Counted from the first letter of the stretch, positions 26,201 to 35,045 are shown. The stretch: DNA of 37,426 nucleotides from Sphingomonas sp. GC_Shp_5 (GCF_026540855.1 NZ_JALNUP010000030.1:1-37426), one strand, 5' to 3'. Notes: generated from the sequence alone by a model not told the origin. A program made the numbers and translations.

Positions 26201-28561
26201 GTGAATCACAATATCCCCCCCGCATCCGACCCCACGGCGATCCGCTTTCCGCAGTTGCTGGGCCTGCGCGACGGGGGCGACCCGGCGCAATGGGGCCGGA
26301 TCCGCGCCACCCAATTGCACGCCGGCCGCCAGCTTGCGCTGTTCATGCTCGCCGCCAATCTGCTGTCGGCGGCGATCACCGCCTCCATCTTCGTTGATTC
26401 CCATCCGTTATGGATGCTGATCGGCTGGGCCGGGCTGGTCGGCATCGTCTCGGTCGCGGTGGCGGTGCGCCGACTGGCGACCCATCATCGCGGCGATGGC
26501 GGTTATGCGGCGCTCAACGATCTCCGTGTCACCGCCATCGAGGGCGCCGCACTGGCGCTGGTCTGGGCGGTGCCGCCGCTGATGTTCACCGGCGCCACCG
26601 GGTCGAGCGACGCTTATGCGATGTGGACTATCCTGTCAGTGTTGATGACCGCCGGTGCGGTGGCGATGGCACCGCTTGCGCTGGCGACCATTGCCTTCGT
26701 CGGCGGCCTCGGCCTCGTGGTGTCGGCAAAACTCGTCGTCACCGGCGCCTATGCGGCAGCCGGCGCGACTGTTCTGTTCACCACCCTGCTGATCGTCGCC
26801 TGCCTGACCCGAGCGCGGGCGCTGGTCCAGCTGCGCGCCAGCCAGATTGCCCTGTCCGAGCGCGACGAGACCGTCAGCTTGCTGCTCCGCGAATTCGAGG
26901 AAACCAACGCCGACTGGCTGTGGGAGACCGACTCCGCTCGCCGCGTCGTCAAGGCCTCGCCGCGTTTCGCCTTCGCCTGCGGGCTCGATCCCGTCACCAT
27001 CGACGGCATGCCCTTCCTTCAGGTGCTCGCCGGGCCGAACTGGGACGACGGCAATTTCGCCGCGGGGCTGCGCACCCTCGCCGACAAGCTCAAGACCCGC
27101 GAAAGCTTCCGCGACCTGCGCCTGCCGGTCAGCGTCGGCGGCGAGGAGCGTTGGTGGGAGCTGGCTGCCAGCCCACGGTTCGACGAGAGCGGCTCGTTCT
27201 GCGGCTTCCGCGGCGTCGGCTCCGACGTCACCGAGCAGCGCGCCTCCTCCGACAAGATCAACCGGATGGCGCGGTTCGACACGCTCACCAGCCTGCCCAA
27301 TCGGCTGATGGTCAACGAGACGCTCAGCCGCGCGATGGCCGATGCGGACAAATGGGGCGGCCGCTGCGCCTTCATGATGATCGATCTTGATCGCTTCAAG
27401 GCGGTCAACGACACGCTCGGCCACCCGATCGGCGATCGCCTGCTCGGGCGCGTGTCCGAGCGGCTCAGCCAGTTGATGGGCGACAACACCATGTGCGGGC
27501 GCCTCGGCGGCGATGAATTTGCCGTCGTGGTGCGCGATGCCAGCGACACCGAGAATGTCGAGCGGCTGGCGCGCAACATCATCGAGACGCTGTCACGCCC
27601 CTATGAGGTCGATGCCCACACGCTCTATATCGGCGCGTCGGTGGGCCTCGCGGTCGGCCCGCGTGATGGTCGCACCGCCGAGATGCTGATCCGCTCCGCC
27701 GACCTCGCCTTGTACCGCGCCAAGGACGCCGGCCGCGGCGTCTATCACGCCTATGAGCCAGAACTGCACGTCCAGGCAGAGGAACGCCGGGTGCTCGAAA
27801 TGGCGCTGCGGCAGGCGCTCGAAAAAGGCGAGATGCACCTAAACTACCAGCCTGTGGTGGATGCCGGCACCGGCAACCTCAAAGGCTTCGAGGCGCTGCT
27901 ACGCTGGATCAGCCCGCAGTTCGGCAATGTCTCCCCCGCCAAATTCATCCCGCTCGCCGAGGAATCCCGACTCATCCAGCCGATCGGCGAATGGGTGCTG
28001 CGCACCGCCTGTGCGGAAGCGGCAAGCTGGCCGTCCGAGATCCGGGTCGCCGTCAACGTCTCGCCCGATCAGCTCAACAACCCGCATTTTGTCGGCGTCA
28101 TCACCTCCGCGCTCGCCAGCGCCGGCCTGTCCGCCGAGCGGCTGGAGTTGGAAGTCACCGAAAGCGTGTTCATGCACGAAGGCCTGGGCGCGACCAAGGT
28201 GCTCGAGCGCATCCTCGATCTCGGCGTCCGCCTCAGCCTCGACGATTTCGGCACCGGCTATTCGTCGCTCGGCTATCTCAGCCGCACTCGCTTTTCGTCG
28301 ATCAAGATCGATCGCAGCTTCGTCCAGAGCGCGTCCAAGGGCGTCAAGGAAGCGATAGCGATCATCCGTGCCGTGGTTGCGCTCGCCCAGAGCCTCGGCA
28401 TGGCGACCACCGCCGAAGGCGTCGAAACAGAAACCGAGCACCAGATGGTCCAGGAACTCGGCTGCACCAAGGTTCAGGGTTATTACTTCGGGCGCCCCCT
28501 GCCAGTCGAGGAAGCACGCACCCTCGCCAACCGCCGCTGGGACGACGTCGCAGCCGCCTGA
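26201..28561 (+). CDS. Membrane-bound PAS-GGDEF-EAL cyclic-di-GMP protein
   Basis: A 786-residue bifunctional candidate that could make and degrade cyclic di-GMP at the inner membrane. Several hydrophobic helices lie between residues 45 and 202. A helical linker and a PAS-like domain (about 230-347, ending VGSDVTEQRA) follow. The cyclase domain has an intact GGDEF at 436-440 but no RxxD inhibitory site five residues before it. The phosphodiesterase domain has EAL at 564-566, DDFGTGYSSL and QGYYFGRPL, so both active sites look complete. The start is GTG 26201 with a weak ribosome site. Which activity dominates cannot be told from sequence. Confidence 0.95.
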   Translation: MNHNIPPASDPTAIRFPQLLGLRDGGDPAQWGRIRATQLHAGRQLALFMLAANLLSAAITASIFVDSHPLWMLIGWAGLVGIVSVAVAVRRLATHHRGDGGYAALNDLRVTAIEGAALALVWAVPPLMFTGATGSSDAYAMWTILSVLMTAGAVAMAPLALATIAFVGGLGLVVSAKLVVTGAYAAAGATVLFTTLLIVACLTRARALVQLRASQIALSERDETVSLLLREFEETNADWLWETDSARRVVKASPRFAFACGLDPVTIDGMPFLQVLAGPNWDDGNFAAGLRTLADKLKTRESFRDLRLPVSVGGEERWWELAASPRFDESGSFCGFRGVGSDVTEQRASSDKINRMARFDTLTSLPNRLMVNETLSRAMADADKWGGRCAFMMIDLDRFKAVNDTLGHPIGDRLLGRVSERLSQLMGDNTMCGRLGGDEFAVVVRDASDTENVERLARNIIETLSRPYEVDAHTLYIGASVGLAVGPRDGRTAEMLIRSADLALYRAKDAGRGVYHAYEPELHVQAEERRVLEMALRQALEKGEMHLNYQPVVDAGTGNLKGFEALLRWISPQFGNVSPAKFIPLAEESRLIQPIGEWVLRTACAEAASWPSEIRVAVNVSPDQLNNPHFVGVITSALASAGLSAERLELEVTESVFMHEGLGATKVLERILDLGVRLSLDDFGTGYSSLGYLSRTRFSSIKIDRSFVQSASKGVKEAIAIIRAVVALAQSLGMATTAEGVETETEHQMVQELGCTKVQGYYFGRPLPVEEARTLANRRWDDVAAA

Positions 28562-28574
28562 TCCCGGAGCTCCG

Positions 28575-28922
28575 CTATTTCTTCAGCGGGTCATGTCCCC
28601 AGTTCATCAGCGAATAGCGCCAGTCGGAATGTTCCTTGTCCTCCGCAGGTCCACCCTGCGCGAGGTGGCGGTGCACATAGCCGACCACCTTGCGCATGTG
28701 CGCATAATCGTCCTCGCTGAGGTCGGACTTGTGCGTGCGCTTGATCTCGACGATCCGCTTGCCAGAAGCATGGCCAACGCTCTCGCCTGAGCCCTTGCCG
28801 TCCTCACCCTTCCAGCCGACGCGCTTGCTGTCGTCCGTATTCAGGAACGCCTCGATCGCCGCCGGTGACATGTTCACCGCCTCGGCGAAGTCGCGATAGG
28901 TCTGGTCTTGATCGTCGGCCAC
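28575..28922 (-). CDS. DUF3140 family protein
   Basis: A 115-residue soluble protein. The GTG start at 28920-28922 is set by a strong GGAGGAG ribosome site 8 bases upstream. Blocks such as TYRDFAEAVNMSPAAIEAFL, SVGHASGKRIVEI, DYAHMRKVVGYVHRHLAQ and WRYSLMNWGHDPLK match what I know of DUF3140. The family has no established function; the first part looks helical and could be a small helix-turn-helix, but this is not shown. The gene converges on the GGDEF-EAL gene with 13 bases between stops. Confidence 0.88.
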   Translation of the reverse strand: MADDQDQTYRDFAEAVNMSPAAIEAFLNTDDSKRVGWKGEDGKGSGESVGHASGKRIVEIKRTHKSDLSEDDYAHMRKVVGYVHRHLAQGGPAEDKEHSDWRYSLMNWGHDPLKK

Positions 28923-28972
28923 AGGCAGGTCTCCTCCGGGAGAGAACACGCCTGTGGCTAACGGGTTGCCTG

Positions 28973-29443
28973 TTACAGCGCCGCCGGCATGGCTGCCATC
29001 GCCTGGTGGATCGCCATGGCGGCATGCACGGCGTCGACGAAGAAGCCGATCCACATCGCCGTTAGCACCATGCAGGAGGCGAGATAGACCATGAAGCGTG
29101 CCCGGACGTTCTTGGGACCGATATGGATGAAGCTGTGCGCGCAGCGCAGCGCAACGAACACCCAGGCCAGGATCACCTGAATGTCGTTGGCCGATCGCGT
29201 CGCCAGCAACAGCGGCACCAGCGCGAAGTAGAGCACCGGGATCTCGAATAAATTGGCGAGATTGTCGGCCGGGGTATTTTCCGCGCCGAAATAGCGCGAC
29301 ATGGTGTCGTTGGAGGCGAAGGTGCCGCGCTCCGGCGGCCTGGTGCGCATGTGGCGCAACCGCTTGAAGATCATCGTGAACCAGACGACGAAGACCAACG
29401 CGACGAGCACGAACGTCGGCCACAGGATGCCCAATATCTGCAT
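28973..29443 (-). CDS. MAPEG-family membrane protein
   Basis: A 156-residue inner-membrane protein with four hydrophobic helices. The region FGAENTPADNLANLFEIPVLYFAL resembles the conserved ENLPAFLPLF-type block of MAPEG proteins (eicosanoid/glutathione metabolism family), and WVFVALRCAHSFIHI is another MAPEG hallmark. Bacterial members are largely uncharacterised. The ATG at 29441-29443 has a GGGGGG ribosome stretch 4 bases upstream. The DUF3140 gene follows 50 bases later on the same strand, so they may be co-transcribed. Confidence 0.85.
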   Translation of the reverse strand: MQILGILWPTFVLVALVFVVWFTMIFKRLRHMRTRPPERGTFASNDTMSRYFGAENTPADNLANLFEIPVLYFALVPLLLATRSANDIQVILAWVFVALRCAHSFIHIGPKNVRARFMVYLASCMVLTAMWIGFFVDAVHAAMAIHQAMAAMPAAL

Positions 29444-29516
29444 GTTTCCCCCCTTGATGCTGTAGGTGATCATGCCTGCGGGGGCCGCACTGCGCCACCC
29501 CGCTGTGGCGACAGGC

Positions 29517-30929
29517 TCAGCCGAGCATGCCAATGTAGGTTTGCGGCGGCGACGGCAGCAGCAGCCGCGCCGCCCCGCCGGTGACCAGCACCACGCCGAG
29601 CGCCACCACCAGTGCGCGCCGCCACACCGGCCGGCCGAGCAGCAGCACAGCTATCGCCGTCGCGGTGATCGCCCACAGGTGATAGCGGAGGTCGGAGGCG
29701 ATGCTCAGCACCGCGAAGCTCGCCTCGAGCGACAGAGCCGACACCAGCAACGCTGCCGCCAGCCGCGCTGCGGCGGAGTCGGTGCGCAGCGCCGGGACCA
29801 GTGCCGCCGCCGCCAGCACGGCCCACAGCACCGGCCAGCCGATCGGCCATTCCACCAGCGCCGCCGCGAGATGCTGCCAAGCCCGAGCGCCGGCGCCGGG
29901 ATCGCGCAGCGCGAACTCGTTGGGCTCGTCCTGCAACGGCGGCGCGGCGCCCGGCCAGTGCCACGGCACCAGCCAGCGTTCGGTGGAATTGAGATGCGCC
30001 AGCCGGTGAGCGGCGTAAGCGATCGGATGATGCATCATCGTGGCCGCCAGCATGACGTATAGCCGCCCGGGTGCGATGTCCCGCAGCGGGGCGAGATCGT
30101 CGTTGCAGCGCCGCGGCTCGCCGAGCGGATCCCAGAAAAATGGCCGCACGCAATGCTTGGCGCGCAGCGCGGCGATGGTTGTGCGAGGCAATCCGGTCGC
30201 CTCGTCATCGGTGCGGACCGCCAGCCCGGCGAGATCGTACAAGGCCTGGGTGCGCTGCACCCCGCTCGATTCGGCGGCAAACAACCGCTGGTTGATCGGG
30301 GTCAGGCCCGCGAGCACCACGATGATGCCGGCAAGCCCGAGCGCGACCTTGCCCGCCGCCGTTCCCGGCCGGCGCATCAGCATCACCGCCAGCGGCACGA
30401 CCGCGAATACCGCGTTGGCGCGCACCAGCGTCGCATAGAGCATCAGCATGATGATCGCGGCGAGCGCCAATGGCGGGATCTTGCGCGCGGGCAATCGCCA
30501 CCAGACGATCAGGCCCAGCGCCGCCAGCAGCGCGCCGAGCATCTGGGTGTCCTTGAGCACCACCGCCTGCCAGCCGAGCAGCGGCGGCCACAGCCCGATC
30601 CCGATCACGCCCCATGAAGCCGTGGCACGGCCTGAACGCCGCACCGCCGCCGCGATCAGCCCGAGCCCGAGCCAATAGAGCGACAGCTGCAGCGCCAGCA
30701 TCGGCGCGGTACCCACGGCACCGAATAGCGACCACAGCCGCGCCATGATCGGCGGGTGCCAATCGTCGTAGGTGCCGCTCAGCGCCTGCCCATATTGGGC
30801 AAGGCTGTCGTACATCGCGAAGCCGGGCCAGAACAACGCCAGCGATGCTGCAAGCAGCACGAGCGCAGCGGCCACCGCTGCCCGCTCGCGATGCCGCACG
30901 AGCGGCGCAGCCCGAGCCCCTATCGACAT
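29517..30929 (-). CDS. Polytopic membrane protein, GT-C-like
   Basis: A 470-residue integral membrane protein with about ten or more hydrophobic helices. After the first helix comes WPGFAMYDSLAQYGQALS, then TYDDWHPPIMARLW; an acidic residue in a first periplasmic loop is typical of GT-C glycosyltransferases that use polyprenyl-linked sugars. A soluble loop near residues 220-330 contains CVRPFFWDPLGEPRRC with two cysteines. It recalls families such as DUF6020, but I cannot assign it firmly. The start ATG 30927-30929 is chosen; a frame further upstream runs into a repeat element. Confidence 0.7.
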   Translation of the reverse strand: MSIGARAAPLVRHRERAAVAAALVLLAASLALFWPGFAMYDSLAQYGQALSGTYDDWHPPIMARLWSLFGAVGTAPMLALQLSLYWLGLGLIAAAVRRSGRATASWGVIGIGLWPPLLGWQAVVLKDTQMLGALLAALGLIVWWRLPARKIPPLALAAIIMLMLYATLVRANAVFAVVPLAVMLMRRPGTAAGKVALGLAGIIVVLAGLTPINQRLFAAESSGVQRTQALYDLAGLAVRTDDEATGLPRTTIAALRAKHCVRPFFWDPLGEPRRCNDDLAPLRDIAPGRLYVMLAATMMHHPIAYAAHRLAHLNSTERWLVPWHWPGAAPPLQDEPNEFALRDPGAGARAWQHLAAALVEWPIGWPVLWAVLAAAALVPALRTDSAAARLAAALLVSALSLEASFAVLSIASDLRYHLWAITATAIAVLLLGRPVWRRALVVALGVVLVTGGAARLLLPSPPQTYIGMLG

Positions 30930-30946
30930 TCCCACTTTCCCCCAAT

Positions 30947-31027
30947 CGTCATGCCGGCGCACGCCGGGATGCAGAACCCCGTGGCACCATGCGTGAGACT
31001 GTATCCCGGGTCGAGCCCGGGATGACG
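30947..31027. repeat. Second palindromic repeat element (REP-like)
   Basis: Arms CGTCATGCCGG (30947-30957) and CCGGGATGACG (31017-31027) are inverted with one mismatch. Each side also forms its own hairpin: CCGGCG-CA-CGCCGG on the left, and CCCGGG-TCGAG-CCCGGG at 31005-31021 on the right. It is the same kind of element as that at 26008-26118. It lies between the lpd stop and the start of the polytopic membrane protein gene. Confidence 0.85.
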
Positions 31028-31043
31028 GCGGGGGATCCGGTTC

Positions 31044-32450
31044 CTAGAAGTGGATCGCGCGGCCGTAGGCGCTGAGCACGCTCTCGTGCATCATCTCGCT
31101 CAGCGTCGGGTGCGCGAACACCGTTTCCATCAGCTCGGCCTCGGTGGTCTCGAGCTGGCGCGCGACGACATAGCCCTGGATCAGTTCGGTCACCTCAGCG
31201 CCGACCATGTGCGCGCCGAGCAGTTCGCCGGTCTTGGCGTCGAACACCGTCTTGACGAACCCCTCGGCCTCGCCGAGCGCGATCGCCTTGCCGTTGCCGA
31301 TGAAGGGGAACTTGCCGACCTTCAGCTCATAGCCCTGTTCCTTGGCCTTGGCTTCGGTAAGCCCGACGCTCGCCACCTGCGGACGGCTGTAGGTGCAGCC
31401 CGGGATGTTCCACTTCTCGAACGGGTGCGGGTTCTCGCCGGCGATCTTCTCGACGCAGACGATGCCCTCGTGGCTCGCCTTGTGCGCCAGCCACGGCGCG
31501 CCGGTCACGTCGCCGATCGCGTAAATGCCCTCGACGTTGGTACGCGCATAGCCGTCCACCTTGATGTGGCCGCGCTCGGTCTCGACGCCTAGCGCCTCCA
31601 GCCCGATGTTCTCGGTGTTGGGGACAATGCCGATCGCGACGATGACGTGGCTGTACTCCTCGGTGGTGACCGTGCCGTCCTTGCCCTTGATCGACGCCTT
31701 CACCGCCTTGGCACCAGTCTCGATCTTCTCGACACCGGCACCGGTGACGAGCTTGATGCCCTGCTTGGTCAGCGCCTTGTCCATGAACGCGGAGACTTCC
31801 TCGTCCTCGACCGGCAGGATTCGCGGCAGCATCTCGACGATCGTCACGTCGGCGCCCATGTCGTTGTAGAAGCTCGCGAACTCGACGCCGATCGCGCCCG
31901 AGCCGATCACCAGCAGCTTGGTCGGCATCTCGGTCGGCACCATCGCGTGGCGATAGGTCCAGATCCGGTTCCCGTCGGCCTTGGCGAACGGCAGGTCGCG
32001 CGCGCGCGCGCCGGTGGCGACGATGATATGCTTGGCTTCGAGCTCGACCGTCTTGTCGCCCTGCTTGACCGACAGTTTGCCCCCAGTCTTGCCAGCGCCG
32101 GTGAGCGCGCCGACACCCTCAAAGACCGTGACCTTGTTCTTCTTCATCAGCCCTTTGACGCCGGCATTGAGCTGGCCCGCCACCTTGCGGCTGCGGTCCA
32201 CGATCCGACCGAGATCAAACCCGATGTTGTCCGCCTTGAGGCCGTAATCGGCCGCATGCGTCATGTAATGGTAGATCTCCGAGGTGCGCAGCAGCGCCTT
32301 GGTCGGGATACAGCCCCAGTTGAGGCAGATGCCGCCCAGCCGCTCGCGCTCGATGATCGCGGTCTTGAGGCCAAGCTGGCTCGCACGAATCGCGGCGACA
32401 TAGCCGCCAGGCCCCGAGCCGAGGATGATGAGATCGAATTGGTCAGCCAA
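31044..32450 (-). CDS. lpdA: Dihydrolipoamide dehydrogenase (E3)
   Basis: FAD flavoprotein that reoxidises dihydrolipoamide with NAD+ in 2-oxoacid dehydrogenase complexes. It has 468 residues. The FAD site ILGSGPGGYVAA is near 9-20, the redox disulfide is C42/C47 in GGICLNWGCIPTK, and the NAD site is VIGSGAIGVEF. YAIGDVTGAPWLAHKA and the active-site dyad H447/E452 (HPTLSEMMHE) are intact. The start is TTG at 32448-32450, supported by AAGGA 7 bases upstream and by the family N-terminus; no better ATG or GTG lies nearby. It is the last gene of the E2 unit, 47 bases after the thioesterase gene. Confidence 0.97.
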   Translation of the reverse strand: MADQFDLIILGSGPGGYVAAIRASQLGLKTAIIERERLGGICLNWGCIPTKALLRTSEIYHYMTHAADYGLKADNIGFDLGRIVDRSRKVAGQLNAGVKGLMKKNKVTVFEGVGALTGAGKTGGKLSVKQGDKTVELEAKHIIVATGARARDLPFAKADGNRIWTYRHAMVPTEMPTKLLVIGSGAIGVEFASFYNDMGADVTIVEMLPRILPVEDEEVSAFMDKALTKQGIKLVTGAGVEKIETGAKAVKASIKGKDGTVTTEEYSHVIVAIGIVPNTENIGLEALGVETERGHIKVDGYARTNVEGIYAIGDVTGAPWLAHKASHEGIVCVEKIAGENPHPFEKWNIPGCTYSRPQVASVGLTEAKAKEQGYELKVGKFPFIGNGKAIALGEAEGFVKTVFDAKTGELLGAHMVGAEVTELIQGYVVARQLETTEAELMETVFAHPTLSEMMHESVLSAYGRAIHF

Positions 32451-32497
32451 CGGTTTTTCCTTCGTTGAATTCTATGTGGGGATGCGACCGGCGCTTG

Positions 32498-32899
32498 TCA
32501 GGCCGTCGGCATGCCCGGCACCGGACGCGGCTGGCGATTTTCGTCGGTGGCGACGAACACGAAGCGCGCCTGGGTCACCTTGGTGGTGGTCTCGGTGTGG
32601 CGCGCACGGCGCCAGGCTTCCACCTCCACCGTCATCGACGTCCGCCCGACCCGCACCATCGCGCCATAGACCGACACTTCGTCGCCGACGAGCACGGGAG
32701 CATGGAATTTCATGCTCTCCACCGCAATCGTCACCGCCCGTCCCCCGGCATGGCGCGACGCGACCGACGCGGCGCCGAGATCCATCTGCGCCATCAACCA
32801 GCCGCCGAAGATGTCGCCATACGGGTTGGCATCGTTGGGCATCGCCGTGACACGGATCACCGGCGCGCCGGCCGGGAGATGCTGGTCGCTCTCGCTCAT
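32498..32899 (-). CDS. YciA-like acyl-CoA thioesterase (hotdog fold)
   Basis: A 133-residue hotdog-fold enzyme expected to hydrolyse acyl-CoA thioesters in the cytoplasm. The signature NPYGDIFGGWLMAQMDLGAA contains the catalytic Asp of YciA/ACOT proteins. VTIAVESMKFHAPVLVGDEV and MTVEVEAWRRA follow in the usual order. The ATG at 32897-32899 overlaps the stop of the small membrane protein gene as ATGA. It lies inside a pyruvate dehydrogenase E2-E3 unit, which could mean a link to acetyl-CoA or acyl-CoA balance; that is inference. Confidence 0.92.
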   Translation of the reverse strand: MSESDQHLPAGAPVIRVTAMPNDANPYGDIFGGWLMAQMDLGAASVASRHAGGRAVTIAVESMKFHAPVLVGDEVSVYGAMVRVGRTSMTVEVEAWRRARHTETTTKVTQARFVFVATDENRQPRPVPGMPTA

Positions 32900-33093
32900 G
32901 CCCGCCCCCGGTCGAGCGCGCGGGCGCGCCGAAGCGGGGCGATGCTCATCACCAGCGCCGCGACCATCGCCGCCCCGCCGCACCACCAGATCACCTCGCG
33001 CCCCAGCGGATAGGCCCAGGCGGCGGCGGCGGTCATCGCCACCGCTACCGCCAGCCCTGCCACCAGGAAGAACAGCTCGATCAGCGTGCGCAT
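32896..33093 (-). CDS. Small two-helix membrane protein
   Basis: A 65-residue protein with two predicted membrane helices (about residues 5-27 and 35-51) and a basic C-terminus (LRRARALDRGRA). The ATG lies 10 bases after the E2 stop, and its stop overlaps the thioesterase ATG as ATGA, which supports real translation. No family is recognised. It has the size and topology of many unannotated small inner-membrane proteins. Confidence 0.7.
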   Translation of the reverse strand: MRTLIELFFLVAGLAVAVAMTAAAAWAYPLGREVIWWCGGAAMVAALVMSIAPLRRARALDRGRA

Positions 33094-33103
33094 CGCGGCG
33101 GCT

Positions 33104-34465
33104 TTACGCGAGCATGCCCAGCGGGCGCTCGACCAGCTCCTTGAACGCCTTCATCAGCTGGGCGCCGTCTGCCCCGTCGATCGCGCGATGATCGAAGCTG
33201 CCGGTAGCGCTCATCACCGTCGCCACGCCGACCGCGTCGTCGATGATGTACGGGCGCTTCTCGCCCGCACCGATCGCGAGGATCATGCCCTGCGGCGGGT
33301 TGATCACCGCCTCGAACTGCTTGATCCCGAACATGCCCATGTTGCTGATCGAGGCGGTGCCGCCCTGATATTCCTCGGGCTTGAGCTTGCCATCGCGGGC
33401 GCGGCTCGCGAGGTCCTTCATCTCGGTGGAGATGGCGGACAGGCTCTTGGTGTCGGCACCGGCGACGATCGGCGTGATCAGCCCGGTCGGCGTCGACACC
33501 GCCACCGAAACGTCGGCACGCTTGAAGCTGATCAGCTGGTCCGGCGTGAACATCACGTTGCAGCTCGGCACCTGCACCAGCGCCACGCCCAAGGCCTTGA
33601 TCAGCAGATCGTTGACCGAGAGCTTGACGTTGCGGCTCGCCAGCGAGGCGTTGAGCTCGCCGCGCAGCTTGAGCAGTGCATCGAGGCGGACATCCACGGT
33701 GAGGTAGATGTGCGGCACGGTCTGCTTCGACTCGGTGAGCCGGCGCGCGATCGTCTTGCGGATATTGGAGAGCTTGGTCGCCTCGTGCGGAATGTCCGGC
33801 ACCGCCGCGAGCTTCGCCGCGACCGGCGCAGGCGCCGCCGCAGTGCTCGCCGCCGCCGCGGGATCCGCCTTCGCCGGCGCGGCGCCGGGCTTGGCGCCCT
33901 CGACGTCGGCCTTGACGATGCGACCGTTAGGGCCGGTGCCGCTCAGCGCGCCGAGATCGACACCCTTTTCGGCGGCGATTCGCCGCGCAAGCGGGCTCGC
34001 CTTGACGCGCGCGCCCGAGTCGCCGCCGGCATGGCCACCCGGCGCCGCGCCGTCGCCAGCGGGCCGGCCGTGATCTTCGGCCTGGGTGATGGTCCGCTCC
34101 ACCGGCTGCGCTTCGCTGCCGGTGTCGTTGGGATCGGTCGGATCGGGCGCGCCGCGAAACTGGCTGTCCGCCGGCTGCGGCGTCTCGCTCTTGGCGGGTG
34201 CCTGCAGCGAGGCGGCATCCTCGCCCTCTTCCGCCAGAATGGCGATCACGGTACCGACCTTCACGCCGTCCGTGCCTTCGTCGACGAGGATCTTGGCGAT
34301 CACGCCCTCATCAACCGCCTCGAACTCCATCGTCGCCTTGTCGGTTTCGATTTCGGCCATGATATCGCCGGACTTGAGGGTATCGCCCTCTTTCACCAGC
34401 CACTTGGCGAGGGTGCCCTCCTCCATCGTCGGGGACAGCGCGGGCATCTTGATCTCGATCGACAT
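33104..34465 (-). CDS. pdhC: Pyruvate dehydrogenase E2, dihydrolipoamide acetyltransferase
   Basis: Core of the pyruvate dehydrogenase complex; moves the acetyl group from lipoamide to CoA. It has 453 residues from ATG 34463-34465, with AGAGGA 5 bases upstream. One lipoyl domain (1-80) has lipoylated K43 in [12 protein letters not shown] Pro/Ala/Gly-rich linker leads to the peripheral-subunit-binding domain (about 154-188, [16 protein letters not shown] and [14 protein letters not shown]), a second linker, and the catalytic domain (from about 228) ending with the HRAIDG active site (His426, Asp430). A single lipoyl domain and [11 protein letters not shown] suit the alphaproteobacterial PdhC type rather than 2-oxoglutarate E2. 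pdhA and pdhB are not adjacent. Confidence 0.95.
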   Translation of the reverse strand: MSIEIKMPALSPTMEEGTLAKWLVKEGDTLKSGDIMAEIETDKATMEFEAVDEGVIAKILVDEGTDGVKVGTVIAILAEEGEDAASLQAPAKSETPQPADSQFRGAPDPTDPNDTGSEAQPVERTITQAEDHGRPAGDGAAPGGHAGGDSGARVKASPLARRIAAEKGVDLGALSGTGPNGRIVKADVEGAKPGAAPAKADPAAAASTAAAPAPVAAKLAAVPDIPHEATKLSNIRKTIARRLTESKQTVPHIYLTVDVRLDALLKLRGELNASLASRNVKLSVNDLLIKALGVALVQVPSCNVMFTPDQLISFKRADVSVAVSTPTGLITPIVAGADTKSLSAISTEMKDLASRARDGKLKPEEYQGGTASISNMGMFGIKQFEAVINPPQGMILAIGAGEKRPYIIDDAVGVATVMSATGSFDHRAIDGADGAQLMKAFKELVERPLGMLA

Positions 34466-34574
34466 GCAGGTCCTCTTGCCTGGTAAGCTGCGCGCTCCTT
34501 CGCGCCGCAGCGCCGGGGGGTCAACCCTTGCGCGCCGACACAAGCCACGGCACCTAGCAGGAAAAGGGGCCGCT
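34466..34574. promoter_or_regulatory. Divergent promoter region pdhC / universal stress gene
   Basis: This 109-base non-coding region lies between the divergent pdhC and universal stress protein genes. Both sides have good ribosome sites (AGAGGA for pdhC, AAGGGG for the stress gene). No clear -35/-10 pair is visible, but promoters for both units must lie here. Confidence 0.4.
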
Positions 34575-35030
34575 ATGCGCATCTATCTGGTAGTGATCGA
34601 CGACAGCCCGGAAGCGGAGATCGCGCTGCGCTTCGCCGCGCGGCGCGCGGTGAAGACCGGCGGCGGGGTCGAGATCCTTACCCTGATCCCGCCGCAGGAG
34701 TTCATCGCCTTCGGCGGCGTCCAGGCAACGATCGAGGAGGAAGCGCGCCTCCATGCCGAGGGGCTGGTCACCGCCGCCGCAGGCACGCTGATCGACGAAG
34801 CCGGGCTGAAGCCGGCGATCACGGTGCGCGAGGGTGAGGGACCCAAGGTCATCCGCGAGATCATCGCCGCCAATCCCGAGATCGCGGCGCTGGTGCTCGG
34901 CGCCGCGGCGAGCGGTGCGCCAGGCAAATTGGTCAGCCATTTCACCGGCGCCGATGCCGGCGCGCTGCCGGTGCCGGTGATGATCATTCCAGGGTCGCTC
35001 TCGCCGGAGGCGATCGATCGACTGAGCTGA
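34575..35030 (+). CDS. Universal stress protein (UspA family)
   Basis: A 151-residue cytoplasmic protein of the Usp fold. [22 protein letters not shown] (4-25) is the typical first strand and helix with the nucleotide-contacting Asp. [27 protein letters not shown] and a final VPVMIIPGS strand are also standard. The G-2x-G-9x-G(S/T) ATP loop is only partly matched, so nucleotide binding is uncertain. The ATG 34575 has AAGGGG 5 bases upstream. The stop codon lies at the beginning of a TGAGC tandem repeat. Confidence 0.9.
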   Translation: MRIYLVVIDDSPEAEIALRFAARRAVKTGGGVEILTLIPPQEFIAFGGVQATIEEEARLHAEGLVTAAAGTLIDEAGLKPAITVREGEGPKVIREIIAANPEIAALVLGAAASGAPGKLVSHFTGADAGALPVPVMIIPGSLSPEAIDRLS

Positions 35031-35045
35031 GCTGAGCTGAGTGAG
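35023..35045 (+). repeat. TGAGC pentanucleotide tandem repeat
   Basis: Three full TGAGC units are followed by TGAG and a further TGAG. The repeat covers the end of the universal stress gene and its stop codon. The first in-frame TGA is within the first two units, so gain or loss of later units would not change the protein. Confidence 0.75.
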
